From assembly GCF_900176165.1 (NCBI RefSeq), contig NZ_FWWU01000003.1, positions 208,001 through 272,000 on the forward strand: 64,000 bases of DNA, given 5' to 3'. The stretch comes from Deinococcus hopiensis KR-140. Lineage in GTDB: Bacteria; Deinococcota; Deinococci; Deinococcales; Deinococcaceae. Below, piece after piece: positions 1 to 7,494 of the stretch; positions within the stretch are counted from its first letter, which is position 1; every line of letters begins with the position of its first letter. The notes beneath the pieces were generated by a model. The model saw only the letters and a program-made list of their open reading frames with translations, was not told the DNA's origin and searched no databases. The position numbers and the translations under genes were made by a program.

Positions 1-1
1 C

Positions 2-832
2 TCGTGGCGGCCCCTGCTGGAACTCACGGGGGGCGAGGCGCAGCTGCGCGCCAAGTACGGCCGGGTGGACACCCGCACAATCAGTGCGTGGCTGTCTTTT
101 GACCGCGACAACCCCTCCTCGATCGCCAGCAGCGTGGCCCGCGCCCGCGAGAACGCGCGGGGCCTGCGCGACCGCCTGCCGTCGGAGATGTGGGAGGCAA
201 TCAACCGCACGTACCTGGGCCTGTGCTTCCAGAACGAGGACCTGCTCTCCAGAGACGGACTGACGGAATACTGCGACTCGGCGCGCGACGCGTCCCAGTT
301 TTTCTTCGGCATCGCCTTCGCCACCTTTCCGCGGGACGAGGGCTGGTCGTTCCTGCGCGCCGGGCAGATGCTGGAGCGCGGCGACAACATGCTGCGCGTG
401 CTGCAGAGCACCCACCGGGGCGAGGACCGGCAGGCCCTCTCGGACCCCAAGCAGCACGCCGTGCAGGACCTGCGCTGGGTGAGCGTGCTGAAGGGCGCGA
501 GCGCTTACGAGGCCTACCGCAAGCGGGTTCACACAGGCATCGTCCCCGAGCGCGTCGAGGAATTCCTGCTGCTGGACGAGTTCTTTCCCCGCTCGGTGCG
601 CTACAGCGCCGAGAACCTGGACGACGCTCTGGCGCAGATCGACCGCCACCATCCCGGCGATCACCCCGAGATTCTGCGCCTGTCGCGCTGGCTGGTGGCC
701 CGGTTGCAGTACGCCCGCGGCACAGTTTCGGCAGGGGTGGAAGGGGAGGAACGCCTGACCCTGGAGGGCCTGCTGGGCGATTTCAACCGGGTGGGCGGAG
801 CGATTCACGCCGCCTACTTTCAGGAGGAGTGA
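2..832 (+). CDS. Alpha-E domain protein (DUF403), 5' end missing
   Basis: The frame is open from base 2 and continues a gene that starts outside the window; 276 residues are visible. The first residues, SWRPLLELTGG, fit an internal part of an alpha-E (DUF403) protein, and the rest is all-helical with conserved stretches such as FFFGIAFATFPRDEGW and RAGQMLERGDNMLR. These cytoplasmic proteins of unknown biochemistry usually sit next to a circularly permuted ATP-grasp protein and a transglutaminase-like protein. The transglutaminase follows about 200 bases downstream, so the ATP-grasp gene would be expected just upstream of the window. Family assignment is good; the molecular function is not known. 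Confidence 0.85.
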   Translation, partial: SWRPLLELTGGEAQLRAKYGRVDTRTISAWLSFDRDNPSSIASSVARARENARGLRDRLPSEMWEAINRTYLGLCFQNEDLLSRDGLTEYCDSARDASQFFFGIAFATFPRDEGWSFLRAGQMLERGDNMLRVLQSTHRGEDRQALSDPKQHAVQDLRWVSVLKGASAYEAYRKRVHTGIVPERVEEFLLLDEFFPRSVRYSAENLDDALAQIDRHHPGDHPEILRLSRWLVARLQYARGTVSAGVEGEERLTLEGLLGDFNRVGGAIHAAYFQEE

Positions 833-1029
833 TTCGCTGCGTCGGGAGCGTGTTGCCCTCTCGCCGAGCCGTTTCGGTCCCGTCAGGCTGTACCCGTCAC
901 CCCGGCGGCTGTCCCACGCCGGGAGAGGGGCGAGCTGAGGGCAAAGCGCCGAAAGCTCCCTCCTGACCTTTTCCCCCGCCCATCTGTGGCAGACTGCCCA
1001 TTAGCGGCTTTGTGCCCCGAGGCTTTCCT

Positions 1030-1854
1030 ATGCGCTGCGAGATCCGACATATCACCGAGTACCGTTACCCCAAGCCTGCGTGGGACTCGTTCAACGAGGT
1101 GCGCCTGTATCCGGCGTCGGGTGAGCGGCAGACGGTGCGGTCCTTTCACCTGCTCGTGGAGCCGGAGGCCGAGGTCTATACCCACCGCGACTACTTCGGA
1201 GCGCTGGTCCACCACGTGCACGTCCACGCACCGCACACCTTCCTGAAGCTGCAGGCCGAGGCCATCGTGGACACCCACGCGGTGCCGGACCCCGGGCCTG
1301 TTCCCTTCTCGGCCTTACGCGAGGTGAGCGGCGTGGACCGCGAGTTCCTGACCTTCACCGCTCGGGTTCCGGCAGGCGACTGGCCCGAGGTCTTCGGGGT
1401 CAAGCGTCCCGCACCCGGCGATGACCTGCCCACCTTCCTGATGGACCTCACCACCCACCTGCGGCAGCGGTTTACCTACTCGCCGGGAGCGACGGCGGTG
1501 AACACACCCCTGGCCGAATTCGCCACGCATGGCCGGGGGGTGTGCCAGGACTTTACCCACGCCATGCTCGCCATCACCCGCCGGCTGGGGATTCCCGCCC
1601 GCTACGTCAGCGGCTACCTGTACAGCGGCGGTGAGCTGCGCGGGGCCGAGGCGACGCACGCCTGGGTGGAGTGCCTCGTGCCCGGTGTGGGGTGGGTGGG
1701 TTACGACCCCACCAACGATTGCCTGGCACGCGAACGCCACGTCAAGATCACCCACGGACGCGAGTACACAGACGTCTCCCCGGTGCGCGGCACCTACTAC
1801 GGCGGCGGACGCGGCGAGCTCGACGTGGACGTGCGGGTGTACGCCGAGCAGTAG
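1030..1854 (+). CDS. Transglutaminase-like protease/amidase family protein
   Basis: This 274-residue protein has a bacterial transglutaminase-like N-terminal beta domain (MRCEIRHITEYRY) followed by the papain-fold core. The catalytic triad is visible: C172 in GVCQDF, H210 in ATHAW and D226 in GYDPTND. The ATG at 1030 is preferred over the in-frame GTG at 1012 because it puts the conserved beta strand at the N terminus. The family acts as cysteine protease or amidase; the substrate is unknown. It forms the usual cluster with the alpha-E gene upstream. A second member with different flanks lies at 11467-12363 on the other strand. Confidence 0.88.
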   Translation: MRCEIRHITEYRYPKPAWDSFNEVRLYPASGERQTVRSFHLLVEPEAEVYTHRDYFGALVHHVHVHAPHTFLKLQAEAIVDTHAVPDPGPVPFSALREVSGVDREFLTFTARVPAGDWPEVFGVKRPAPGDDLPTFLMDLTTHLRQRFTYSPGATAVNTPLAEFATHGRGVCQDFTHAMLAITRRLGIPARYVSGYLYSGGELRGAEATHAWVECLVPGVGWVGYDPTNDCLARERHVKITHGREYTDVSPVRGTYYGGGRGELDVDVRVYAEQ

Positions 1855-1883
1855 TCAGGCTGCGACCGGGTGGTTGGACCCGC

Positions 1884-1912
1884 GGCGCTGTCCTCAACGG
1901 GGCGGCAGCGCC
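1884..1912. terminator. Weak stem-loop between convergent genes
   Basis: GGCGCTG (1884-1890) pairs with CAGCGCC (1906-1912) around a 15-base loop, in the 60-base gap between the convergent transglutaminase and small secreted protein genes. There is no clear T tract, so factor-independent termination is only a possibility. Confidence 0.3.
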
Positions 1913-1914
1913 CG

Positions 1915-2208
1915 TCAGTAAAACGTGACGTGATTCGCTGCGCTCTCCAGGGCCCGGTACGTGAAGAGCTCCGCTCCGTCCGCCGATGATCCGTGTCCGC
2001 TGAGGTGCCAGGTGCCCAGGGGGACGCCGGCAAAGCCCCGGGGATCGGCGGGGGCCTGGCTGCCGCGCGTACATTTGACCGTCACCGACTCGGCCGAGAC
2101 GCTCAGGGGAACGCAGACCGCCTCCACGCGGAGCGTGAGGGGCGCGGTGGTGGCCGACGCTCCGGTGCCGAGCAGGGCGAGGATCAGCAGCGCAGAGAGG
2201 CGTTTCAT
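1915..2208 (-). CDS. Small secreted protein with a pilin-like cysteine motif
   Basis: The 97-residue product starts at the ATG ending at 2208 and opens with a clear signal peptide (MKRLSALLILALLGTGASA). The mature part has two cysteines in the pattern VCVPL...VTVKCTRGS. The same V-[KR/RI]-[VR]-C-[ST]-x-G pattern occurs in the two subunits of the divergent fimbrial operon (IRCTKG and VRCSPG). It may be a small secreted or fimbrial relative sharing the intergenic control region. It is too short for a complete spore-coat-U domain. An accessory or minor subunit role is inference. Confidence 0.6.
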   Translation of the reverse strand: MKRLSALLILALLGTGASATTAPLTLRVEAVCVPLSVSAESVTVKCTRGSQAPADPRGFAGVPLGTWHLSGHGSSADGAELFTYRALESAANHVTFY

Positions 2209-2343
2209 GCCCGTCAGCGTAAAGGGGACGTTCTGAACATTCTCTGACGGACGGCGGGAGAAAACCGCGCACGTGAGTTTGAGGCTGCCGGGCAAGGCCC
2301 CAGCAACGCCCCGGACTGAGGTGTGCACGCCGCTGCCAGGCTG

Positions 2344-2358
2344 TTAACGGACCGTTAA
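2344..2358. promoter_or_regulatory. Perfect 15-bp palindrome in the divergent fimbrial promoter region
   Basis: TTAACGG-A-CCGTTAA is a perfect 7-1-7 inverted repeat lying 93 bases before the first fimbrial gene and 135 bases from the divergent secreted protein gene. Its symmetry and position suit a dimeric regulator. No regulator gene lies directly alongside. Confidence 0.5.
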
Positions 2359-2451
2359 TGCCAAGAATCTTACAGTTTCGTCACAGCAAAGAAACACCGA
2401 CAGGCACAGGGCCGAGCGGGGAAACAAGTTCTTGGCTGCGGGGAGAAGACC

Positions 2452-2964
2452 ATGAAAAAGACGATGATGATGGCGGGCGTTCTGGTATTCGCGGGTGTGG
2501 CGGGAGCCGAGTCGGGCAGCGGCAAGGGCACCATCACCGCGCCCCTGCAGGTGGGCGTCGGGAACGTGTGCGCCTACATGCCCTCCGAGTTCGACCACAG
2601 CGACCTGAACGGCGCGAACTTCACCCAGACGAACAACGGTGACAGCAGCCGCCCCATCCTGAGCGGCAGCTACTACGCCACCAAGGACCTCTCGGGCGCG
2701 GCCACCCTGCGGATCCGCTGCACCAAGGGCACCCAGGTCAAGCGCAGCTTTCCCGCCCAGGTGCTGCTGCTCAAAGATGGTCGGGGCGGGGGCGACTACC
2801 TCAGCGTGAACGTCAGCGAGAGGTTCACCCTGCTGGGCTCCAGCGGCCACCTTGTCCCCGACGTGCACCAGAGCGCCATGACCTTCAAGATCCCCGCCGG
2901 ACAGTGGGGAGCGAGCAAGGGCAACTACCTGGGCAACTTCGTGATGACCTACGAGTACAAGTAA
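2452..2964 (+). CDS. Fimbrial subunit, spore-coat-U-like, locus 1
   Basis: This 170-residue secreted protein has a signal peptide ending near GVAGAES, a cysteine pair (NVCAYM and RIRCTKG) and a C-terminal beta strand (NYLGNFVMTYEYK) ending in alternating hydrophobic residues. These features, and its place as first gene before a chaperone and usher, mark it as the probable main subunit of an archaic Csu-type fimbria. GGGGAGAAG lies just ahead of the ATG. A stem-loop directly downstream may protect this message relative to the genes behind it. The family is inferred from architecture and neighbours; direct similarity to CsuA/B is not obvious by eye. Confidence 0.7.
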   Translation: MKKTMMMAGVLVFAGVAGAESGSGKGTITAPLQVGVGNVCAYMPSEFDHSDLNGANFTQTNNGDSSRPILSGSYYATKDLSGAATLRIRCTKGTQVKRSFPAQVLLLKDGRGGGDYLSVNVSERFTLLGSSGHLVPDVHQSAMTFKIPAGQWGASKGNYLGNFVMTYEYK

Positions 2965-2976
2965 GCGCGCAGAGGA

Positions 2977-3005
2977 GGCAGGCCCATACCGCTTTGGGGC
3001 CTGCC
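2977..3005 (+). other. Intercistronic stem-loop after the main pilin gene
   Basis: GGCAGGCCC (2977-2985) pairs perfectly with GGGCCTGCC (2997-3005) around an 11-base loop, 12 bases after the pilin stop. Such hairpins often stabilise the upstream major subunit message or partly terminate transcription. Confidence 0.55.
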
Positions 3006-3061
3006 CCCACCCTTTGAGAGACACCACCCAAACGCAGAACTTTTTTTGGAGGACATCAGGT

Positions 3062-3493
3062 ATGGCAAGCATCTGGAGGCGGAACATCACCCGGGGCGCG
3101 GCGGCACTGCTGGCGCTGCTCGGCGCGGCGGGCGCGTGCGACGTCCAGACCGGCCTGGACCTGAACTACCGGGCAGACCGGGCCGAGCGCGGCCACCTGT
3201 GGATTCGGGTGCGCTGCTCGCCTGGAGCCGCTCCCTACCGCCTGTCGTTGCCCACCACCCACTTTCAAGGGGGCGACTGGGCGCTGCAACTCACGCGCGG
3301 AGGGCAGGCGCTGGACCTGCGCGTGCTGGCGGTCCGGCCGCTGTTGGGCGACGCCCTGTGGCCGGGCCAGGTGCTGCGGGGCGATCAGCAGCTCGTGTTC
3401 GAGGTGGACGCGCCCGGCGGGCAATGGGCCTCGCCCGCCGGGGAGTACCGGGGGGACCTGATGCTCTCCCTGCAGCCAGAGGGGCAGCCGTGA
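3062..3493 (+). CDS. Minor fimbrial subunit, spore-coat-U-like, locus 1
   Basis: This 143-residue protein starts at the ATG at 3062, which has GGAGG (3048-3052) nine bases upstream. It has a signal peptide (RGAAALLALLGAAGA) followed immediately by CDVQTGLDLNY, then the paired cysteine motif RVRCSPG. The C-terminal segment, YRGDLMLSLQPEG, resembles the terminal strand of chaperone-usher subunits. It lies between the main pilin and the chaperone, and its stop overlaps the chaperone start by four bases (GTGA). A minor or tip subunit role is inferred from gene order. Confidence 0.65.
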   Translation: MASIWRRNITRGAAALLALLGAAGACDVQTGLDLNYRADRAERGHLWIRVRCSPGAAPYRLSLPTTHFQGGDWALQLTRGGQALDLRVLAVRPLLGDALWPGQVLRGDQQLVFEVDAPGGQWASPAGEYRGDLMLSLQPEGQP

Positions 3494-4263
3494 GGCGGGG
3501 CAGATGGACCGGGCGTCTGGCCGGACTGCTGGGCTTCGGGCTCCTCGCCCTGGGGAGCGGCGCACACGCGCAGCAGGGCTTCAACCTCAACCCGGTGGTG
3601 GTGAACCTGGACCCGGCGCGCACGCTCAACGGAGCGCTGACCTTTACCAACACCAGCACCGAGGCGGTGACCGTACAGGCCAGTGTGGTGGAGTGGCAGA
3701 TCAGGGACGGCGAGGACGTGGACCTGCCCACGCGCGACGTGCAGCTCAACCCCACCCGCTTTACGGTGGGGCCGGGCGAGAGCCAGGTCCTGCGCTTCGG
3801 CCTGCGCCGCAAGCCCACTGCCGGTGAGCTGACGTACCGGATCGTCCTGGCCCAGCAAGCGCCCGAGGTGAAGGCGGCCGGAGTCAGCGATCACGAAGTC
3901 GGGGACCCCACGCGCCCCGATTCGGCCCCCGCCCTGTCCATCCAGCTCAATGAACTCTTTCTGGTGCGCCTGCCCCTCTACGTCACGCCCCAGGGCACGT
4001 CGGCCCAGATGGGCTATACGCTGGAGCGTCAGGGCGACGTGCTGCGCCTGCGCCTTACCAACACCGGCAACCGGCACCAGACCCTGTATGACCTGACCCT
4101 GCGCCGGGGCGACCAGGTCCTCGACTTCCCGCCCAACGCGGTCCTGTCAGGCGCGCAGCTCACCTACCAGCTGGCGGGCTGGGGCGCCCTGGGTGGCCCG
4201 CTGGACGTGTCGTACCGCAACCAGGACGGAGAGCAGATCCGTGTGCAGCCGCCGCTTCCCTAG
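3490..4263 (+). CDS. Periplasmic fimbrial chaperone, PapD-like, locus 1
   Basis: The 257-residue protein begins at the GTG that overlaps the previous stop codon. A signal peptide ends near GSGAHAQQ. The mature N-terminal domain has the chaperone pattern: LNPVVVNLDPARTLNGALTF, then an RFTVGPGESQVLRFGLR segment of the kind that precedes the F1-G1 loop, and TYRIVLAQQ. The second domain covers the C-terminal 90 residues. It would hold unfolded subunits by donor-strand complementation and pass them to the usher. The usher reading frame starts inside its last 23 bases, implying coupled translation. Confidence 0.85.
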   Translation: MRRGRWTGRLAGLLGFGLLALGSGAHAQQGFNLNPVVVNLDPARTLNGALTFTNTSTEAVTVQASVVEWQIRDGEDVDLPTRDVQLNPTRFTVGPGESQVLRFGLRRKPTAGELTYRIVLAQQAPEVKAAGVSDHEVGDPTRPDSAPALSIQLNELFLVRLPLYVTPQGTSAQMGYTLERQGDVLRLRLTNTGNRHQTLYDLTLRRGDQVLDFPPNAVLSGAQLTYQLAGWGALGGPLDVSYRNQDGEQIRVQPPLP

Positions 4264-6481
4264 GAAGTCCGCTCCCCTCCGGGCGCTGCTGGGCCTGGCC
4301 CTGCTCGTGGGGACCGGACAGGCCCGCGCGCAGGCGGCCTCCGACGCGGCCCTGTGTGCCCAGGACGCCGAACTGCTGGACGTGAGCGTCGGCGGTCAGG
4401 CCCGGGGTGTCCACGAGGTGCGGCGGGGCGCGGGAGGCACCTTGCTGGACGGCACGGCCCTCGTGGACGCGGAGGCCGGATACGTCGCCCGGGAAGTGAC
4501 CTGCGACGGTCAGCCGTTTGTGCGTCTCAGGGACGAGCTGGACGTGACCTACGATTCCAAGGCCCTGAGCCTCAGCGTCGCGGCGCGGCTCTCGCTCCTG
4601 CCGGGCGGGACGCTGGATCTGGCCGGGATGGGGGCCGCGGGAACCCCCAACGCTCCGGTGTTCGGCGTGGCCTACGCCCTGAGCGCCTCCCACGCCTGGG
4701 CGGGCGGAGCGGGGCGGGACCTGCTGGCCCTCGACGCTTACGGGGCCTTGGGGCGCTGGAGCGGTTTCGCCGGAGCGGTGGCCCGCCGAACCGTCGGCGA
4801 GACTGACGGCGGGGTCGAGCTTCAGCCGCGCGCCGCGCTGACCTCGGACCTCTCTCCCGAGTGGCAGGTCAGCGCGGCGTACGGCACCCTGCCTTTCACC
4901 GACCCCGGGCGGCTGTCGGGCGCGGACTTCTGGGGGGTGGGCGTGCAGGGGGGCAATGCGCAGCGGCGGCTGGAACGGTTGTCGGTGCCGCTGCCGCTGG
5001 ACGCCCGGGTCACGGTGGCGGTGGACGGGGTCCCCCTCGCCACCGTCGACGCGCGGGCAGGCGAACTGCTGCTCAAGAACCTGCCCCTGGACGCCGGGCT
5101 GTCGCAGGTCACCGTGACGGTCACCGACGCCAACGGCCAGCGGGTGCTCGAACGTGCCCAGGACGCCCTGCCCGGTGCCCTGCCACGCGGTGCCTACGGG
5201 GTGCAGCTGATCGCCGGACACCAGCCGGAGGGCCTGACCGTCCGGGGGGCGGGCGTCTACGGGCTGAGCGAACGCTGGACGCTCGACGCCTCCGCCCACT
5301 GGCTTCCTGGCGACTGGTCCGCCCAGATCGGCGCGAGCAGCGTGCGTGAGGGGCGGCAGTTCTCGGCCAGTGCCCAACTGGCCGGCGATCGCCTGACCGG
5401 CGTTTCACCCGGCGCCGCTGGGCAGACGCCGGAGCTGACCCTGCGGGGGAGCTACGCGCAGGTGGTGGGGCAGCTGGCGCTGGGCGGTTCGGCCGAGGTT
5501 CCCGTGCAAGATCCCCGCCGCAGCCGCGTCACCCTCAGCGCTCTGGGAAGTTGGGACAACACGACGCTCTTTTTGCGCTCCTCTTTCGCGCCAGGACGGG
5601 AGGCGGAACGGTGGGCCGTCTCCGCGGGAGGCTACCGCCGGCTGAATGAGCGGTGGACCCTCAGCGGCCTGCTGCAGGGCCAGCCGGGCGGCTGGAGCGC
5701 GGGCCTGCACCTCACCTGGACCCCACAGGCGAATCTCACCGTCAGCGGCGGTGCCGGGTGGTCCCGGACGGCGAATGCGGCAGACGAAGCCGACAGCCCT
5801 GCCTCGCGCGCCGAGGGTGACTTCAGCGTGCAGTACCGCCCGGCACCCGGTCACACCCTGGGAGCCAGCGTGGGTGCGCGCACCTGGCAGAACTCGCGCC
5901 TGAGCTACGCCTACGAGGGCCCGGCCAGCGCCGAGGTGAACCTGACGCCCAGGGGGGCAGACGTGAGCGCCTCGGGCGTGGTGGGCCTGATCGGCGGCTC
6001 CCTGATTCCCGGACGAGAAGCGGGCAACCGCAACCTCCTGATCCGCACGGGGGTACGCGGTGTGCCCCTGCGGGTCAACGGTCTGCCCACCGTCACCGAC
6101 GCGCGCGGCGACGCCCTGGTGGCCCTGCGCAGTGGCGAGCGGCAGGTCAAGGTCACTGTGGACAGCGACGACCTGCCGCTGAACGTGGCCGTGACCCAGG
6201 ACAGCGCGGTGCTGAGCGTGGGGGGCAACGGCGTCGCCACGCTGAACTGGCAGACCAACTTCGAGGTCAGCCGCTGGGTGCGGCTGTACTGGAAGGCCGG
6301 GGAAGTGGCTGCCGCTGCGGACCTTCACCTGGACAACGCGGTGTTGCCCGCCGACCCCGACGGCTACGTTCTTCTGGGTGGTCGCCAGAACACAGCGGGT
6401 GCGCGCATCGCCTCGCAGGACGGCACCCGCTCCTGCCCCGTCACCATCACCCCGGCGGAGGTGACGGCGTGTATGCCCTGA
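4241..6481 (+). CDS. Outer-membrane fimbrial usher, locus 1
   Basis: This 746-residue protein is read from the GTG at 4241, with GGAGAG a few bases upstream and a signal peptide (LRALLGLALLVGTGQARAQA). Usher hallmarks include an N-terminal domain with a CxxDAELLDVSVGG start, the repeated beta-strand-rich barrel, the plug-like segment VDGVPLATVDARAGELLLKNLPLD, and a C-terminal part with LRVNGLPTVTDARGDALV and the closing cysteine near RSCPVTI. It would form the secretion pore for the subunits encoded upstream. It is close in length and design to the usher at 48658-50853, so the two loci are distant paralogues. Confidence 0.88.
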   Translation: MCSRRFPRKSAPLRALLGLALLVGTGQARAQAASDAALCAQDAELLDVSVGGQARGVHEVRRGAGGTLLDGTALVDAEAGYVAREVTCDGQPFVRLRDELDVTYDSKALSLSVAARLSLLPGGTLDLAGMGAAGTPNAPVFGVAYALSASHAWAGGAGRDLLALDAYGALGRWSGFAGAVARRTVGETDGGVELQPRAALTSDLSPEWQVSAAYGTLPFTDPGRLSGADFWGVGVQGGNAQRRLERLSVPLPLDARVTVAVDGVPLATVDARAGELLLKNLPLDAGLSQVTVTVTDANGQRVLERAQDALPGALPRGAYGVQLIAGHQPEGLTVRGAGVYGLSERWTLDASAHWLPGDWSAQIGASSVREGRQFSASAQLAGDRLTGVSPGAAGQTPELTLRGSYAQVVGQLALGGSAEVPVQDPRRSRVTLSALGSWDNTTLFLRSSFAPGREAERWAVSAGGYRRLNERWTLSGLLQGQPGGWSAGLHLTWTPQANLTVSGGAGWSRTANAADEADSPASRAEGDFSVQYRPAPGHTLGASVGARTWQNSRLSYAYEGPASAEVNLTPRGADVSASGVVGLIGGSLIPGREAGNRNLLIRTGVRGVPLRVNGLPTVTDARGDALVALRSGERQVKVTVDSDDLPLNVAVTQDSAVLSVGGNGVATLNWQTNFEVSRWVRLYWKAGEVAAAADLHLDNAVLPADPDGYVLLGGRQNTAGARIASQDGTRSCPVTITPAEVTACMP

Positions 6482-6936
6482 CTCCAGCGCCCCCCTTTCC
6501 CAACGGGGTGTCCTGGCATGGGGGAACGCTGGGCATCTGCGGAGACCGGCTCGTGCTGCTGACCCCCGCGGGCGCGCTCACGCTCTACCGCTTCATGCCG
6601 CTGCGCCTCGCGCTGCTGTGCGGGCAGACCGTGCCCTTCGCCTCCCACTGGCCAGAACACCTCAAGCCCTTCGTGTACGGCTACACGCCGCTGCCCTGTC
6701 CCCCACCCGGGGCCAGCATCGGTGAAGCCCTGCGCCTCCACCTGGGTCAGCGGGTTCGTCCCCGCAGCGGCCTGCGCCCCTGGGACCAGGCCACCTACCG
6801 GGGCTGGCCGCTCTACCTGTTCGCCGGAGACCGGCCCGGCACCCCAGCTGGCGGTGAGGTCGAAAATCTGTTTCACTGTGTGCCGGAGAATGTGCTACCC
6901 CTCTCTATTGGAGGAGGGGACGGTTTCGGTCCCTGA
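6469..6936 (+). CDS. YxFxxD-motif protein (COG4315/PF03640-like), fimbrial operon
   Basis: The 155-residue product starts with a GTG overlapping the usher end by 13 bases. Its C-terminal half contains GWPLYLFAGDRPGTPAGGE followed by a hydrophobic end (NLFHCV). This matches the Yx[FWY]xxD repeat found in secreted lipoproteins of the COG4315 type. No signal peptide or lipobox is visible, which is unusual for that family. The next gene encodes a related protein. The function is unknown; the overlap strongly suggests co-expression with the usher. Confidence 0.6.
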   Translation: MYALTPAPPFPNGVSWHGGTLGICGDRLVLLTPAGALTLYRFMPLRLALLCGQTVPFASHWPEHLKPFVYGYTPLPCPPPGASIGEALRLHLGQRVRPRSGLRPWDQATYRGWPLYLFAGDRPGTPAGGEVENLFHCVPENVLPLSIGGGDGFGP

Positions 6937-6983
6937 ACATCCGTCTGCCCCACCCTCCCCATGCACCACCTCAAGGAGAACCC

Positions 6984-7478
6984 ATGACCGATTCCAGCGC
7001 CACCGCCCCGAAGATCATCGCCGTCACCACCCTGGACGGCTACCTGTACGCTGTCAGCAAGGCGGGCTACCTGCTGCCCCTGTACTTCTACGGCCCCATC
7101 CTCAGCCACCTCGACGGCGGCACCACACCCCCCGTGTTCGACGTGCCCTTTGTGGATGGCTGGCCCCCCTACACCCAGCCCTTTGCCGAGGGCTACGTGC
7201 CCGTGCCCAAACTGAACAATAAGGTTCTGCCCGACGACATCGAGACGTTTTTTACGGAGCAGGAACGCTCCCAATCCAAGCGGAACTGGCAGCAGCTGGT
7301 GTTCGGCGGCTACCCCCTCTATATCTTTGGCAACGGCGAACAGCCGGACCCCGTTGGAAGTGATGTGCGCGAACATCCCACGGCCCTGTTCCGCCAGGTG
7401 AAGGTGGATTTTCGACATGGACCGATTACTGGGGTGAAGGATGGACCTACTATGCCCCCGGCGTATGTTGGACCGTAA
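6984..7478 (+). CDS. Second YxFxxD-like protein, end of fimbrial operon 1
   Basis: This 164-residue protein begins at an ATG preceded by AAGGAG. It shares with its upstream neighbour the layout of an N-terminal strand region (TLDGYLYAVSKAGYLLPLYFYG) and a C-terminal GGYPLYIFGNGEQPDPVGSD block. In the motif the final Asp is replaced by Gly (YIFGNG), so it may be a diverged paralogue. No signal peptide is seen. It ends 16 bases before the convergent AT-rich regulator gene. Function unknown; membership in the fimbrial transcription unit is inferred from a 47-base gap. Confidence 0.55.
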   Translation: MTDSSATAPKIIAVTTLDGYLYAVSKAGYLLPLYFYGPILSHLDGGTTPPVFDVPFVDGWPPYTQPFAEGYVPVPKLNNKVLPDDIETFFTEQERSQSKRNWQQLVFGGYPLYIFGNGEQPDPVGSDVREHPTALFRQVKVDFRHGPITGVKDGPTMPPAYVGP

Positions 7479-7494
7479 CAATTTACTCTAAAGC

